Positions 17,484 through 24,660 of a stretch of DNA of 64,000 bases are shown in pieces. Positions within the stretch are counted from its first letter, which is position 1, and the number at the start of each line of letters is the position of its first letter. The stretch comes from Bacteroidales bacterium UBA755 (GTDB taxonomy: Bacteria > Bacteroidota > Bacteroidia > Bacteroidales > UBA932), in assembly GCA_002297815.1 (NCBI GenBank), contig DBKH01000067.1:34332-98331 (forward strand). Direction: 5' to 3'. The notes below the pieces were generated by a model that made no database searches, was not told the DNA's origin, and saw nothing but the letters and a program-made list of their open reading frames with translations. Position numbers and translations under genes: made by a program.

Positions 17484-17560
17484 TCCTCAATAGCTCAGTT
17501 GGTTAGAGCACCTGACTGTTAATCAGGGGGTCGTAGGTTCAAGTCCTACTTGAGGAGCCA
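17484..17560 (+). tRNA. tRNA-Asn (GTT)
   Basis: Cloverleaf with acceptor TCCTCAA/TTGAGGA, D-arm GCTCAGTTGGTTAGAGC, anticodon stem CCTGA/TCAGG with loop CTGTTAA, and T-arm GTAGG-TTCAAGT-CCTAC. The 3' CCA (17558-17560) is encoded. A minus-strand recombinase-like remnant reads into its 3' half. Confidence 0.96.
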
Positions 17561-17837
17561 AAGCGGACAAATCATCAGAAATGACGGTTTGTCCGTTTTT
17601 CTTTTCCTCACAACTCATTGATTTCAAAGGATATTGAAAGAAGAGCTCATTTTTGGAAAGAGGTTCAATATCGTCATTTTTCTTGTTCCAGACAAAACCC
17701 TCCGGAAAGACAAGATTCTGAATGTGGCGTTTCTGGCCAAGACTTGCCAACTGCCATATAAGGGCTCGCCTCCGCTTGTACTCTGACGTGAGATGGTTGA
17801 CATTTCGGTGACGGAGAGAATGGACGACATTATTTGA
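17523..17837 (-). pseudogene. Probable C-terminal remnant of a site-specific recombinase
   Basis: The open minus-strand stretch begins just after an in-frame TAG at 17840-17838. It reads HLTSEYKRRRALIWQLASLG, then QKRHIQNLVFPEGFVWNKKN and DD, ending in SCEEKKNG before running antisense through the tRNA terminator and tRNA 3' half (PQVGLEPTTP). The pattern of a basic helix, LVFPEG, an aromatic and EEKKNG resembles the extreme C-terminus of Bacteroidota serine recombinases. No catalytic domain is present upstream. A tRNA-derived tail is common when an integrase gene ends at an attachment site within a tRNA. I read it as a scar of a lost integrative element. Confidence 0.5.
17564..17600 (+). terminator. 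Rho-independent terminator after tRNA-Asn
   Basis: CGGACAAA pairs with TTTGTCCG, the stem extended inside by TCAT/ATGA, followed directly by five T residues. Confidence 0.85.
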
Positions 17838-18202
17838 CTAAAATGTCGTTCATAAACGCCAAAAGGAGGGGTTCGACGGCACTTAGCGGCAAAATTGTCG
17901 TTTTACCTCTCAGCTTTTAGTCTGTTCCCTTACCAGAGGTAGGCGTGATTTGTAAATCATTATTAGTAAATAGTTTAGCCACTAGCCTTTAGTGGTTTAA
18001 CACTCAAGGCAAAGTGTTAACTTTATGATAATTAATGCGTTTTCTACCACTCGTTGACACAGAACGTGTTACGTTTAGACTTAGAGTGGGTGATACTTTT
18101 CCTTATGAAAATGAATCAGACAATGCCTTACCTTGCTTTGGCAACCGAAGATAGCCATGTGGCAGCGTCCGGTAACGGAGCGGGCAAGTCCAAAAGAATC
18201 AC
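17838..18202. other. Gene-free, hairpin-rich stretch between the recombinase remnant and pncA
   Basis: No supportable gene. It holds an inverted repeat ACGACATT..AATGTCGT overlapping its left end, two adjacent stem-loops (17977-18020) with complementary loops, and CCACTC/GAGTGG (near 18041-18090) enclosing an ACAC/GTGT hairpin. A 41-codon open stretch at 18105-18230 overlaps the pncA promoter and resembles nothing I know. Confidence 0.6.
17977..18020. other. Twin stem-loops with complementary loops
   Basis: First stem CCACTA (17979-17984) / TAGTGG (17990-17995), loop GCCTT. Second stem TTAACACT (17997-18004) / AGTGTTAA (18013-18020), loop CAAGGCAA. GCCTT is the exact complement of AAGGC in the second loop, so a five-pair kissing contact is possible. 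Confidence 0.55.
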
Positions 18203-18210
18203 TATCTTTG
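18203..18210 (+). promoter_or_regulatory. Probable -7 element of pncA
   Basis: TATCTTTG fits TAnnTTTG exactly, 79 bases before the start codon; no clear -33 element is seen. Confidence 0.5.
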
Positions 18211-18289
18211 TACTTCAATTACCGATGTAACTTGGTGTACAAAAAGCGATAACAGAAACACTAAAAGAACATATTAAAGGATAGAAATC

Positions 18290-18865
18290 ATGGCAGGAAG
18301 AAAGGTTTTGTTGGTTGTCGATGTGCAGAGAGACTTCATTAACGGATCTCTAGCCGTACCGGGCGCGGAGACAGTTATTCAGGAAATCAACCGGATCAAG
18401 AACAGCTTCGACAACGTGTACTTCACACTCGACTGGCATCCGAAAGATCACTGCTCGTTCAAAGAAAACGGCGGGATGTGGCCAGAACACTGTGTCAACT
18501 ACACTATGGGTGCCAGCCTCGCTGACAGCCTTTTGGATGGGCTGGACGAAGCAAAAACCAGATTCATTCTAAAAGGACGGAACAAGGACCGGGAAGAATA
18601 TGGAGCGTTCTCGGAAGCACCTGCCCCAAGTGGTGCAGCCCACTCAGAGACCACATTCTCTGCGAATGACCTATTCAGAGCTGGAGACGATGTGACCGTA
18701 TGCGGGATTGCAGCGGAGTTCTGCGTTCTGGAGACTCTCAAGAATATCTTTCAGTTAAGCCGCAATACTGAATTCAGAGTCAACGTGTTCCTGAAAGGTA
18801 CGGTCGGTTTTGACAGCACACCACTGCTGGAATGGATGGCCGCAAATGGAATTAATGAATATTAG
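18290..18865 (+). CDS. pncA: Nicotinamidase (isochorismatase fold)
   Basis: 191 residues, the usual length. It hydrolyses nicotinamide to nicotinate and ammonia in NAD salvage. The cysteine-hydrolase triad is visible: Asp 11 in VVDVQRDF, Lys in FILKGRNKDRE near residue 103, and Cys near 150 in CGIAAEFCVLET. The metal site fits FTLDWHPKDHCSF (Asp/His/His near 51-60). It stands alone on the plus strand behind a TATCTTTG element. An A-rich leader (AAAGGATAGAAATC) precedes the ATG. Confidence 0.94.
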   Translation: MAGRKVLLVVDVQRDFINGSLAVPGAETVIQEINRIKNSFDNVYFTLDWHPKDHCSFKENGGMWPEHCVNYTMGASLADSLLDGLDEAKTRFILKGRNKDREEYGAFSEAPAPSGAAHSETTFSANDLFRAGDDVTVCGIAAEFCVLETLKNIFQLSRNTEFRVNVFLKGTVGFDSTPLLEWMAANGINEY

Positions 18866-18913
18866 AATACTCTGCCACCTTTCGAAAAAAGCAATCAGGA
18901 TTCTGATAATTAA

Positions 18914-18944
18914 TTTGGGATTTCCGGAAAGATTGGTAAATTTG
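18914..18944 (+). promoter_or_regulatory. Promoter of tRNA-Met
   Basis: TTTG at 18914-18917 and TAAATTTG at 18937-18944, 19 bases apart; the tRNA starts 36 bases downstream. Confidence 0.65.
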
Positions 18945-18979
18945 GAAAAATTTGTCTGCCCGTTAGACAGACAACTGCC

Positions 18980-19053
18980 GGTCCCATAGCTCAGTTGGTT
19001 AGAGCATCTGACTCATAATCAGGGGGTCGTAGGATCATGCCCTACTGGGACCA
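18980..19053 (+). tRNA. tRNA-Met (CAT)
   Basis: Acceptor GGTCCCA/TGGGACC, D-arm as in tRNA-Asn, anticodon stem TCTGA/TCAGG (one wobble or mismatch) with loop CTCATAA, and T-stem GTAGG/CCTAC. The T-loop is ATCATGC rather than the usual TTCRANY. CCA is not encoded. The elongator Met type is likely; an Ile tRNA with modified CAT cannot be excluded. Confidence 0.93.
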
Positions 19054-19056
19054 CAC

Positions 19057-19090
19057 AGAGGTGTGGAGCAATTTGCTCCACACCTCTTTT
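19057..19090 (+). terminator. Rho-independent terminator after tRNA-Met
   Basis: A perfect 14-pair stem AGAGGTGTGGAGCA/TGCTCCACACCTCT with a three-base loop, ending in TTTT. Confidence 0.88.
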
Positions 19091-19162
19091 CGATTCAAAT
19101 TCACCATCAATTCCCTACTGGACAGCCCATTAGAGAAATTTCCTATCGCTAAGTATTCAGCT

Positions 19163-20224
19163 TTATCTGACTCTGAGCTTCCGACCGAGACGGAGGGTGG
19201 TGGTCTCTTTGATGCCGTTGAGGCGGCAGAGAGCCTTGACAGTGGTGTGGTACTTACGGGCTAGGGCTCCAAGGGTATCACCCTGACGGATTGTGTGGTA
19301 CTGAGCTGCGGCTGCGGCCTTTTTTTCAGCCTCAGCTTTCTTGGCAGCCTCTTCCTTGTCCTTGGCATCGCCCTCAAGAATGTCTATCTCTTCTTGCTCA
19401 CTCTCTGGGACGTATTTACTACCCGCATTCAAGTACTTCTTCTTTAGGACAAAAAGCCTATGCCGTAAAGTTCCTGAATGGAAATCTATCAGCCACTCAG
19501 GATCAAAAGCGTACCCCTTGTACCGCGTCTCAAAATGTAGATGAGGCCCTGTTGAACGACCTGTCGAGCCGCCAAGACCGATAATTGTTCCCGCGTTCAC
19601 CCACTGGTCATCCTTTACATAAATCTTGGAAAGATGGCCATAAAAGGTCTCTAGTCCATTGTCGTGCCGTAGGACAACAAGATTACCATAGCCTTTGTAG
19701 CGCTTCGCCATGCGGACCTTGCCATCAAAAGCAGCATAAACAGGAGTGCCTGTATGCAAAGGCAAATCCACTCCCTGATGACGTCGTCTGTGACGGTAGC
19801 CGAACTTTGAATAGACATCATTTTGATGAGGACACTTGTACTCGCTAAGAGTGTCAACTATCCAAAGGGCAATCTCGTCTGGGAGTTCCTCAAGCGAGAC
19901 ATGATAAGGATCAGGATAATCGTGTGTCCAATATTCATTGAATATCTTGTGGTCACGAGCGTAGCCGGGATCCTTGAAATACTTCCATGTGTTGTCCGAC
20001 AGGAGAAGAATTTTGATGTGAGGATCTGCCGTGTCAATCGTGTCTAGTGCCATCGCCCTATTAGGATCCAACGACTGCACGGACTCTCTAGAAATTCTTG
20101 GAACAAGAATCTCGGCCTGCTTCTTCGTCTTTATCGTGGTGTCTTGCGCCAAGACTGGTAAAGAAAAATGAATCATAGTCAGGGCGACCACAATCGCACC
20201 GACCCAAAATCTCCTAGAAATCAT
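19163..20224 (-). CDS. M23 metallopeptidase with C-terminal LysM domain
   Basis: 353 residues with a signal peptide (residues ~1-26). The M23 (lysostaphin-type) domain near 145-245 carries RRRHQGVDLPLHTGTPVYA (His..Asp zinc ligands) and STGRSTGPHLHFETR (HxH). An Ala/Lys/Glu-rich helix (~285-305) links to a LysM domain (YHTIRQGDTLGALARKYHT) that binds glycan. It probably cleaves peptidoglycan cross-bridges or activates other hydrolases at the cell wall. All zinc ligands are present, so it looks active. It lies 8 bases downstream of the phosphohexomutase gene in the ruvX-def transcript direction. Confidence 0.92.
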   Translation of the reverse strand: MISRRFWVGAIVVALTMIHFSLPVLAQDTTIKTKKQAEILVPRISRESVQSLDPNRAMALDTIDTADPHIKILLLSDNTWKYFKDPGYARDHKIFNEYWTHDYPDPYHVSLEELPDEIALWIVDTLSEYKCPHQNDVYSKFGYRHRRRHQGVDLPLHTGTPVYAAFDGKVRMAKRYKGYGNLVVLRHDNGLETFYGHLSKIYVKDDQWVNAGTIIGLGGSTGRSTGPHLHFETRYKGYAFDPEWLIDFHSGTLRHRLFVLKKKYLNAGSKYVPESEQEEIDILEGDAKDKEEAAKKAEAEKKAAAAAQYHTIRQGDTLGALARKYHTTVKALCRLNGIKETTTLRLGRKLRVR

Positions 20225-20232
20225 CGGTTGAC

Positions 20233-21591
20233 CTACAGTTTAGCTCCGAATCTTTCTACAAGAAGATTCTTCGTCTCATTAACTTTTTCCTCAAGGAGCG
20301 CGTCCGAAGTTGCCTCGCAGATAAATCTCAGATAAGGCTCAGTGTTGGAAGGACGAATGTTGAACCACCAGTTAGGGAACTCTACCCTGTAGCCATCAAA
20401 ATCCATTTCAGCAGTAGGCTTCTCTTTAGAGGTAAAATATTCTTTGACAGCATCCATGGCTCCTTTCTTATCCTCAAGGCGGAAATTAATCTCTCCTGAA
20501 TTCTGGTAGCGTGCAATCTTGCCGATTAGTTCGTGGAGCGTGACGCCTTTCTTCTTCATTGCTGCCACAACCCTCAGAATCAGAATGGAGGCTAGCAATC
20601 CGCTGTCCGAGTAGAAGAAATCACGGAAATAATAATGGCCAGCCAACTCGCCTCCCCAGACTCCATCCAGTTCACGCAGTTTCCTCGCAGCGAATGCCCT
20701 ACCGACCTTCCAAGTGGCCATCTTGCATCCCATTGGAGTAAGATACTCCCCTACAGCCTTTGAACTGCGAATGTCTTGAAGGACTGTGCCAGTCTCGTGT
20801 TTCTCATCCACAAAATAATGGCCGAGAACCGCGATCATAAGATCTGGAGAAACAAACTTTCCCTCGTTGTCCACGAACATAACTCGGTCAGCATCACCAT
20901 CGTAGATCACGCCAACGTCAGCACGAGTCTTCTTCACCAAAGCTTGAAGCGGTTCTACATTCTTAGGAATCAACGGATTCGGCTCGTGATTAGGGAAGTT
21001 ACCGTCCATTTCTTCAAAGATGTAAGCTGGTTCATCACCAAAAATCTCACGAGCATAAAGGCTTGACATTCCGTTGGAAAGATCGAACGCAATCTTGACA
21101 TCTGAATAGTCTCCCTTGAACTTCAAAAGGAAGTCAAGGTAATCTTTATGAATATCCTTAAGAATTACCTGCCCTTTCTTCTCCGCAACAGGCGTTGGCC
21201 TGCCGCTATCAATCCATTCCTTGATCTGGCCAAGGCCGGAATCCAAGCCGACAGGGAGAGCATTCTCTGTGGAAACTTTCATTCCGTTATATTCCTTAGG
21301 ATTGTGAGAGGCTGTGATTTGAACAGATGCCTTAAAACCGTAGTTGGCAGTACCAAAATAGACCATCGGGGTCGTACTAAGGCCTATGTCATAGACATCA
21401 GCACCGGCATCTGTGATTCCTTTGAGAAGATATTCATGGATCTCCGGAGACGAGAGCCGACAGTCTCGACCAACAAGAACCTTGTCTGTGTCAAGGAGTT
21501 CCGGAATAAAATAACCCACCTTATAGGCGGTGTTACGATCGAAGTCAACATTATAGACTCCGCGTATGTCATACGCGTGAAATGCACCCAT
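20233..21591 (-). CDS. Phosphomannomutase/phosphoglucomutase
   Basis: 452 residues of the alpha-D-phosphohexomutase family. The phosphoserine loop is QITASHNPKEYNGMK near residue 93, the metal loop IYDGDADRVMFVD near 230, and the phosphate-binding site RPSNTEPYLRF near 420. The N-terminal FHAYDIRGVYN is typical of ManB/AlgC-like enzymes, which interconvert hexose 6- and 1-phosphates for glycan precursors. Whether mannose or glucose is preferred cannot be told. It lies 11 bases downstream of def. Confidence 0.92.
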   Translation of the reverse strand: MGAFHAYDIRGVYNVDFDRNTAYKVGYFIPELLDTDKVLVGRDCRLSSPEIHEYLLKGITDAGADVYDIGLSTTPMVYFGTANYGFKASVQITASHNPKEYNGMKVSTENALPVGLDSGLGQIKEWIDSGRPTPVAEKKGQVILKDIHKDYLDFLLKFKGDYSDVKIAFDLSNGMSSLYAREIFGDEPAYIFEEMDGNFPNHEPNPLIPKNVEPLQALVKKTRADVGVIYDGDADRVMFVDNEGKFVSPDLMIAVLGHYFVDEKHETGTVLQDIRSSKAVGEYLTPMGCKMATWKVGRAFAARKLRELDGVWGGELAGHYYFRDFFYSDSGLLASILILRVVAAMKKKGVTLHELIGKIARYQNSGEINFRLEDKKGAMDAVKEYFTSKEKPTAEMDFDGYRVEFPNWWFNIRPSNTEPYLRFICEATSDALLEEKVNETKNLLVERFGAKL

Positions 21592-21602
21592 AGCGTTTTT
21601 GA

Positions 21603-22157
21603 TTATTTAATTTTCGTGGCGTACCTTGCAAAAACCTTTCCTTTCGCAATGTTCTGCAGTTTTTTTGAAATGATTTTCTTTCTGATCGGGGCGACATGAT
21701 CCACAAACATATCCCCGTCCAAATGAGAGATTTCATGCTGGACCATTCGGCATGCGAACTTGTCAAAAGTTTCGGTAACTTTCTCCAAATCACCGTTATA
21801 ATACTCAACCGTCATGCTCTGAGGCCTGGCGACGTCACAATAAATGCCAGGGATGCTAAGACAGCCTTCTGAATATTCACAATTCTTTTCGCTTTCCCAA
21901 GTGATGACAGGATTGATCATCACTCTCTTAAAATCAGCGAGATAGGGATAAACGTCAGCCATTCCAGTTCCATCAACTATCAAAACTCTGACACTTTCTC
22001 CAACCTGAGGGGCAGCCAATCCGCAGCCTTCAGCCTTCGCTAGAGTTTCCTCCATGTCGCCAACCAACTTAACGAGCTTTTCCTTCTGTGAAAGATCCGC
22101 TGAAATGGCCTTCTGCCGAAGGACTTCCGATCCGTACAAATAAATAGGTAATATCAT
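21603..22157 (-). CDS. def: Peptide deformylase
   Basis: 184 residues. It removes the formyl group from the initiator Met of new proteins. All three motifs are intact: GCGLAAPQVG (residues ~44-53), EGCLSIPG (~106-113) and QHEISHLDG (~150-158), giving the Cys and two His metal ligands plus catalytic Glu. It is 12 bases downstream of ruvX, a pairing common in Bacteroidota, and shares its transcript direction with the phosphohexomutase. Confidence 0.97.
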   Translation of the reverse strand: MILPIYLYGSEVLRQKAISADLSQKEKLVKLVGDMEETLAKAEGCGLAAPQVGESVRVLIVDGTGMADVYPYLADFKRVMINPVITWESEKNCEYSEGCLSIPGIYCDVARPQSMTVEYYNGDLEKVTETFDKFACRMVQHEISHLDGDMFVDHVAPIRKKIISKKLQNIAKGKVFARYATKIK

Positions 22158-22169
22158 AAAACTATCTCT

Positions 22170-22589
22170 TTAATTTCTGTTAGTTCTGTCCAAATAGCTC
22201 TGAAGGATGATTGCAGCACTGATCTTGTCAACAGAAGTCTTGTCTCTTCTATCCTTTGCCTTCATCCCACCATCAATCATCGCTCGGTGAGCAAGAACAG
22301 AGGTAAAACGTTCATCCTCTAGAGTCACCGGAATCCCAGGAAAGGACTTAGCAAGAGATTTTAGGAATATGTCAACGTCAGCAGCTGCTTCGGACGGGGT
22401 GTTGTTCATGTTCATCGGATAACCAACAACAAAGCGGGATATCACTTCTTTTTGAGCATAATTTTTGATATATTCTATTATCTTTGTAGCTGGAACCGTG
22501 TCCAGGGCTGAGGCAAAAATCCCCAGTGGGTCGCTGACCGCGACTCCAACGCGCTTACGTCCGTAATCTATGCCGATGATCCTGTCCAT
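22170..22589 (-). CDS. ruvX: RuvX/YqgF-family putative pre-16S rRNA nuclease (Holliday junction resolvase fold)
   Basis: 139 residues from the ATG at 22589. A TTG at 22601 is in frame but falls inside the -7 promoter element, so it cannot be the start of this transcript. The RNase H-like fold shows IIGIDYGRKRVGVAVSD with the first catalytic Asp, VVGYPMNMN, a Glu in LEDERFTS, and the final Asp in KTSVDKISAAIIL. In E. coli YqgF takes part in 16S rRNA 5'-end processing. It opens the ruvX-def-phosphohexomutase-M23 unit. Confidence 0.94.
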   Translation of the reverse strand: MDRIIGIDYGRKRVGVAVSDPLGIFASALDTVPATKIIEYIKNYAQKEVISRFVVGYPMNMNNTPSEAAADVDIFLKSLAKSFPGIPVTLEDERFTSVLAHRAMIDGGMKAKDRRDKTSVDKISAAIILQSYLDRTNRN

Positions 22590-22598
22590 AGTAATCCG

Positions 22599-22629
22599 CA
22601 AAGTTAACGAAAAAGGCTTTCAAGTCAAA
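22599..22629 (-). promoter_or_regulatory. Promoter of the ruvX-def unit
   Basis: Minus-strand TAACTTTG (22606-22599) with TTTG at 22629-22626, exactly 19 bases apart. The ATG at 22589 is only ten bases past the -7 element, so the mRNA should be nearly leaderless. Confidence 0.7.
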
Positions 22630-22634
22630 ATCTT

Positions 22635-23486
22635 ATGTCCAAACAGAAAAAAGGCAACACTAGCAATAACCTCAGGCTCACGATAGTGGATGACGACACT
22701 CACGACAAACTTTGGTCTAAGAAATTCACAAGAATAGGTGCGCTCGTGACAGTGATCACAATTGTCGTGGTCTCAGTCTGTGCTATCTTCTGCCTCATAG
22801 CCTACACTCCTATACGCTCGTTAATTCCGGGGTATCCCGATGCTCGGACCAAACATGATGCAATCCAGAATGCTATTAGGATTGATTCTCTAGAGAATGT
22901 AATATTCAAGTGGGAATTGTACTCTGAAAACCTCCGCAGGGTTGTGGATGGTCAAAAGCCTCTGAACATTGACAGTCTTATGAATATCAAAAATAGTGTT
23001 CAAAAGAAAGAGACTGATTTAAAGGCTCTTGCCGAAAAAGATTCACTCCTTAGGAAAGAAGTTGCAGACGAAGATCGTTTCGACATAAAGCCAAACTCTT
23101 CCAGAACTCTTCCGATTGAGGGCATGCACTTTTTCACGCCATTAAAAGGAGTGGTCTCTCAAGGTTACGACAAGGCTCTCCACCCCTACATCGACATCAC
23201 TGCCCCTGGAAACTCTGTAGTCATGTCTGTCCTTGATGGGACTGTGATTTCGGCAGGATGGTCAGACACTGACGGCTACACGGTAAGAATCCAGCACGAG
23301 GGGGACATCATCTCTGTCTATAAGCACAACCAAAAATTAATGAAAAAGACCGGTGACAAAGTGACTGCCGGCACACCTATAGCGATTCTTGGCGGAACAG
23401 GTTCGCTTTCGGATGGAGAACATCTTCATTTCGAATTGTGGCATAAAGGGGAAGCCGTAGATCCTACCAAATACATTAGTTTCTGA
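22635..23486 (+). CDS. Membrane-anchored M23-family peptidase-like protein
   Basis: 283 residues. A short cytoplasmic tail and a membrane helix (about residues 34-58) are followed by a coiled region with DSLMNIKNSVQKKETDLK, then an M23 domain with HPYIDITAPGNSVV (HxxxD) and LSDGEHLHFELWH (HxH). The zinc ligands thus appear present, placing it among periplasmic murein hydrolases or hydrolase activators, near the divisome or elongation machinery. Its TGA shares a base with the dxr start codon (TGATG), indicating coupled translation. Confidence 0.88.
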   Translation: MSKQKKGNTSNNLRLTIVDDDTHDKLWSKKFTRIGALVTVITIVVVSVCAIFCLIAYTPIRSLIPGYPDARTKHDAIQNAIRIDSLENVIFKWELYSENLRRVVDGQKPLNIDSLMNIKNSVQKKETDLKALAEKDSLLRKEVADEDRFDIKPNSSRTLPIEGMHFFTPLKGVVSQGYDKALHPYIDITAPGNSVVMSVLDGTVISAGWSDTDGYTVRIQHEGDIISVYKHNQKLMKKTGDKVTAGTPIAILGGTGSLSDGEHLHFELWHKGEAVDPTKYISF

Positions 23487-24652
23487 TGAGAAAAAGAAGA
23501 ATAGCAATACTTGGCTCAACAGGGTCCATCGGCAAACAGACCTTGGATGTTATCAGGGAGCATAGAGATCTTTTCGAGGTTGAACTACTCACCTGCAACA
23601 GCAGTTGGGAGCTCATGGCTAAGCAGGCGATTGAGTTCGATGCCAACAATGCAGTGATCTGCGATGAGACAAAGTACAAAGACCTTTCCGAAGCTCTGGA
23701 CAGAAGCAACACAAAGGCTTTTGCGGGGATGAAATCTGTCTGTGATCTTGTGACAAGCGATAGGGTGGACATAGTTGTGGCCGCCATGGTTGGATTCAGT
23801 GGTTTGGCACCTACAATGTCTGCGATAAGTGCAGGGAAAGTCATTGCGCTCGCCAACAAGGAAACGCTCGTAGCTGCTGGTTCGATTGTGATGGGAATGT
23901 CTAAGAAATTCCACGCTCCAATCTTGCCAGTGGACTCAGAGCATTCAGCAATATTCCAATGTCTTTTGGCTGCGCAAGGTAACGCTATCCACAAGATTCA
24001 CCTCACTGCTTCCGGTGGTCCATTCAGGACGTGGAGCAAAGAGAAGATTAGTGGAGCCACCAAAGACATGGCCCTAAAGCATCCGAATTGGAGCATGGGT
24101 GCCAAAATCACAATCGACTCAGCCACGATGATGAACAAAGGGTTCGAGGTAATTGAGGCTAGATGGCTTTTCGACACGCCCGTTGACAAAATCAACGTTA
24201 TAGTCCATCCGGAATCCATCATCCACTCTATGGTTGAATATGAAGACGGAGCCGTGATTGCCCAATTGGCTAGCCCCGACATGCGAGAACCAATCCAATT
24301 TGCAATTAGCTTTCCCAAAAGGCATCCTCTCGGAAATAAAAAACTGGATTTTGCAGAACTCGGAAGTCTCTCATTCTTCAAACCCGACACTGAGAAATTT
24401 CCGGCATTAGGGCTCGCCTATAAGGCTATGGAAATAGGCGGGAATATTCCATGCGCACTGAACGCAGCCAACGAAGCGGCAGTGGCGGCTTACCTTAAGG
24501 ACAAGATTCCGTTCTATGGCATTTCAGATGTAGTTGGAGAATGCATCGAACGCACGCCATTTATTAAGGAGCCTTCTGTCGAGGAAATATTCAAAACAAA
24601 CGAAGAAACATATTCATTGGCCCAGAGAATGATTGCGGGCATAGAAAAGTAA
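23486..24652 (+). CDS. dxr: 1-deoxy-D-xylulose-5-phosphate reductoisomerase
   Basis: 388 residues. It converts DXP to 2-C-methyl-D-erythritol 4-phosphate with NADPH, the second step of the MEP isoprenoid pathway. The nucleotide-binding motif ILGSTGSIGKQTLDV is at residues 6-20. The metal/substrate residues lie in LPVDSEHSAIFQCL and in SGGPF, with NEAAVAAYL near the C-terminus. It is coupled to the M23 gene before it and lies a few bases before rseP, an order frequent in Bacteroidota. Confidence 0.97.
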   Translation: MRKRRIAILGSTGSIGKQTLDVIREHRDLFEVELLTCNSSWELMAKQAIEFDANNAVICDETKYKDLSEALDRSNTKAFAGMKSVCDLVTSDRVDIVVAAMVGFSGLAPTMSAISAGKVIALANKETLVAAGSIVMGMSKKFHAPILPVDSEHSAIFQCLLAAQGNAIHKIHLTASGGPFRTWSKEKISGATKDMALKHPNWSMGAKITIDSATMMNKGFEVIEARWLFDTPVDKINVIVHPESIIHSMVEYEDGAVIAQLASPDMREPIQFAISFPKRHPLGNKKLDFAELGSLSFFKPDTEKFPALGLAYKAMEIGGNIPCALNAANEAAVAAYLKDKIPFYGISDVVGECIERTPFIKEPSVEEIFKTNEETYSLAQRMIAGIEK

Positions 24653-24660
24653 GGTTGAAG

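Noticed and set aside
17484..17560. Clear attachment-site direct repeat of the tRNA-Asn 3' end
   Set aside because: I found no second copy of the tRNA 3' half in the window, so no intact integrated element can be claimed.
18105..18230. 41-codon open frame before pncA with a GNGAGKS stretch
   Set aside because: It resembles a P-loop only superficially, lacks a domain around it, and overlaps the pncA -7 element.
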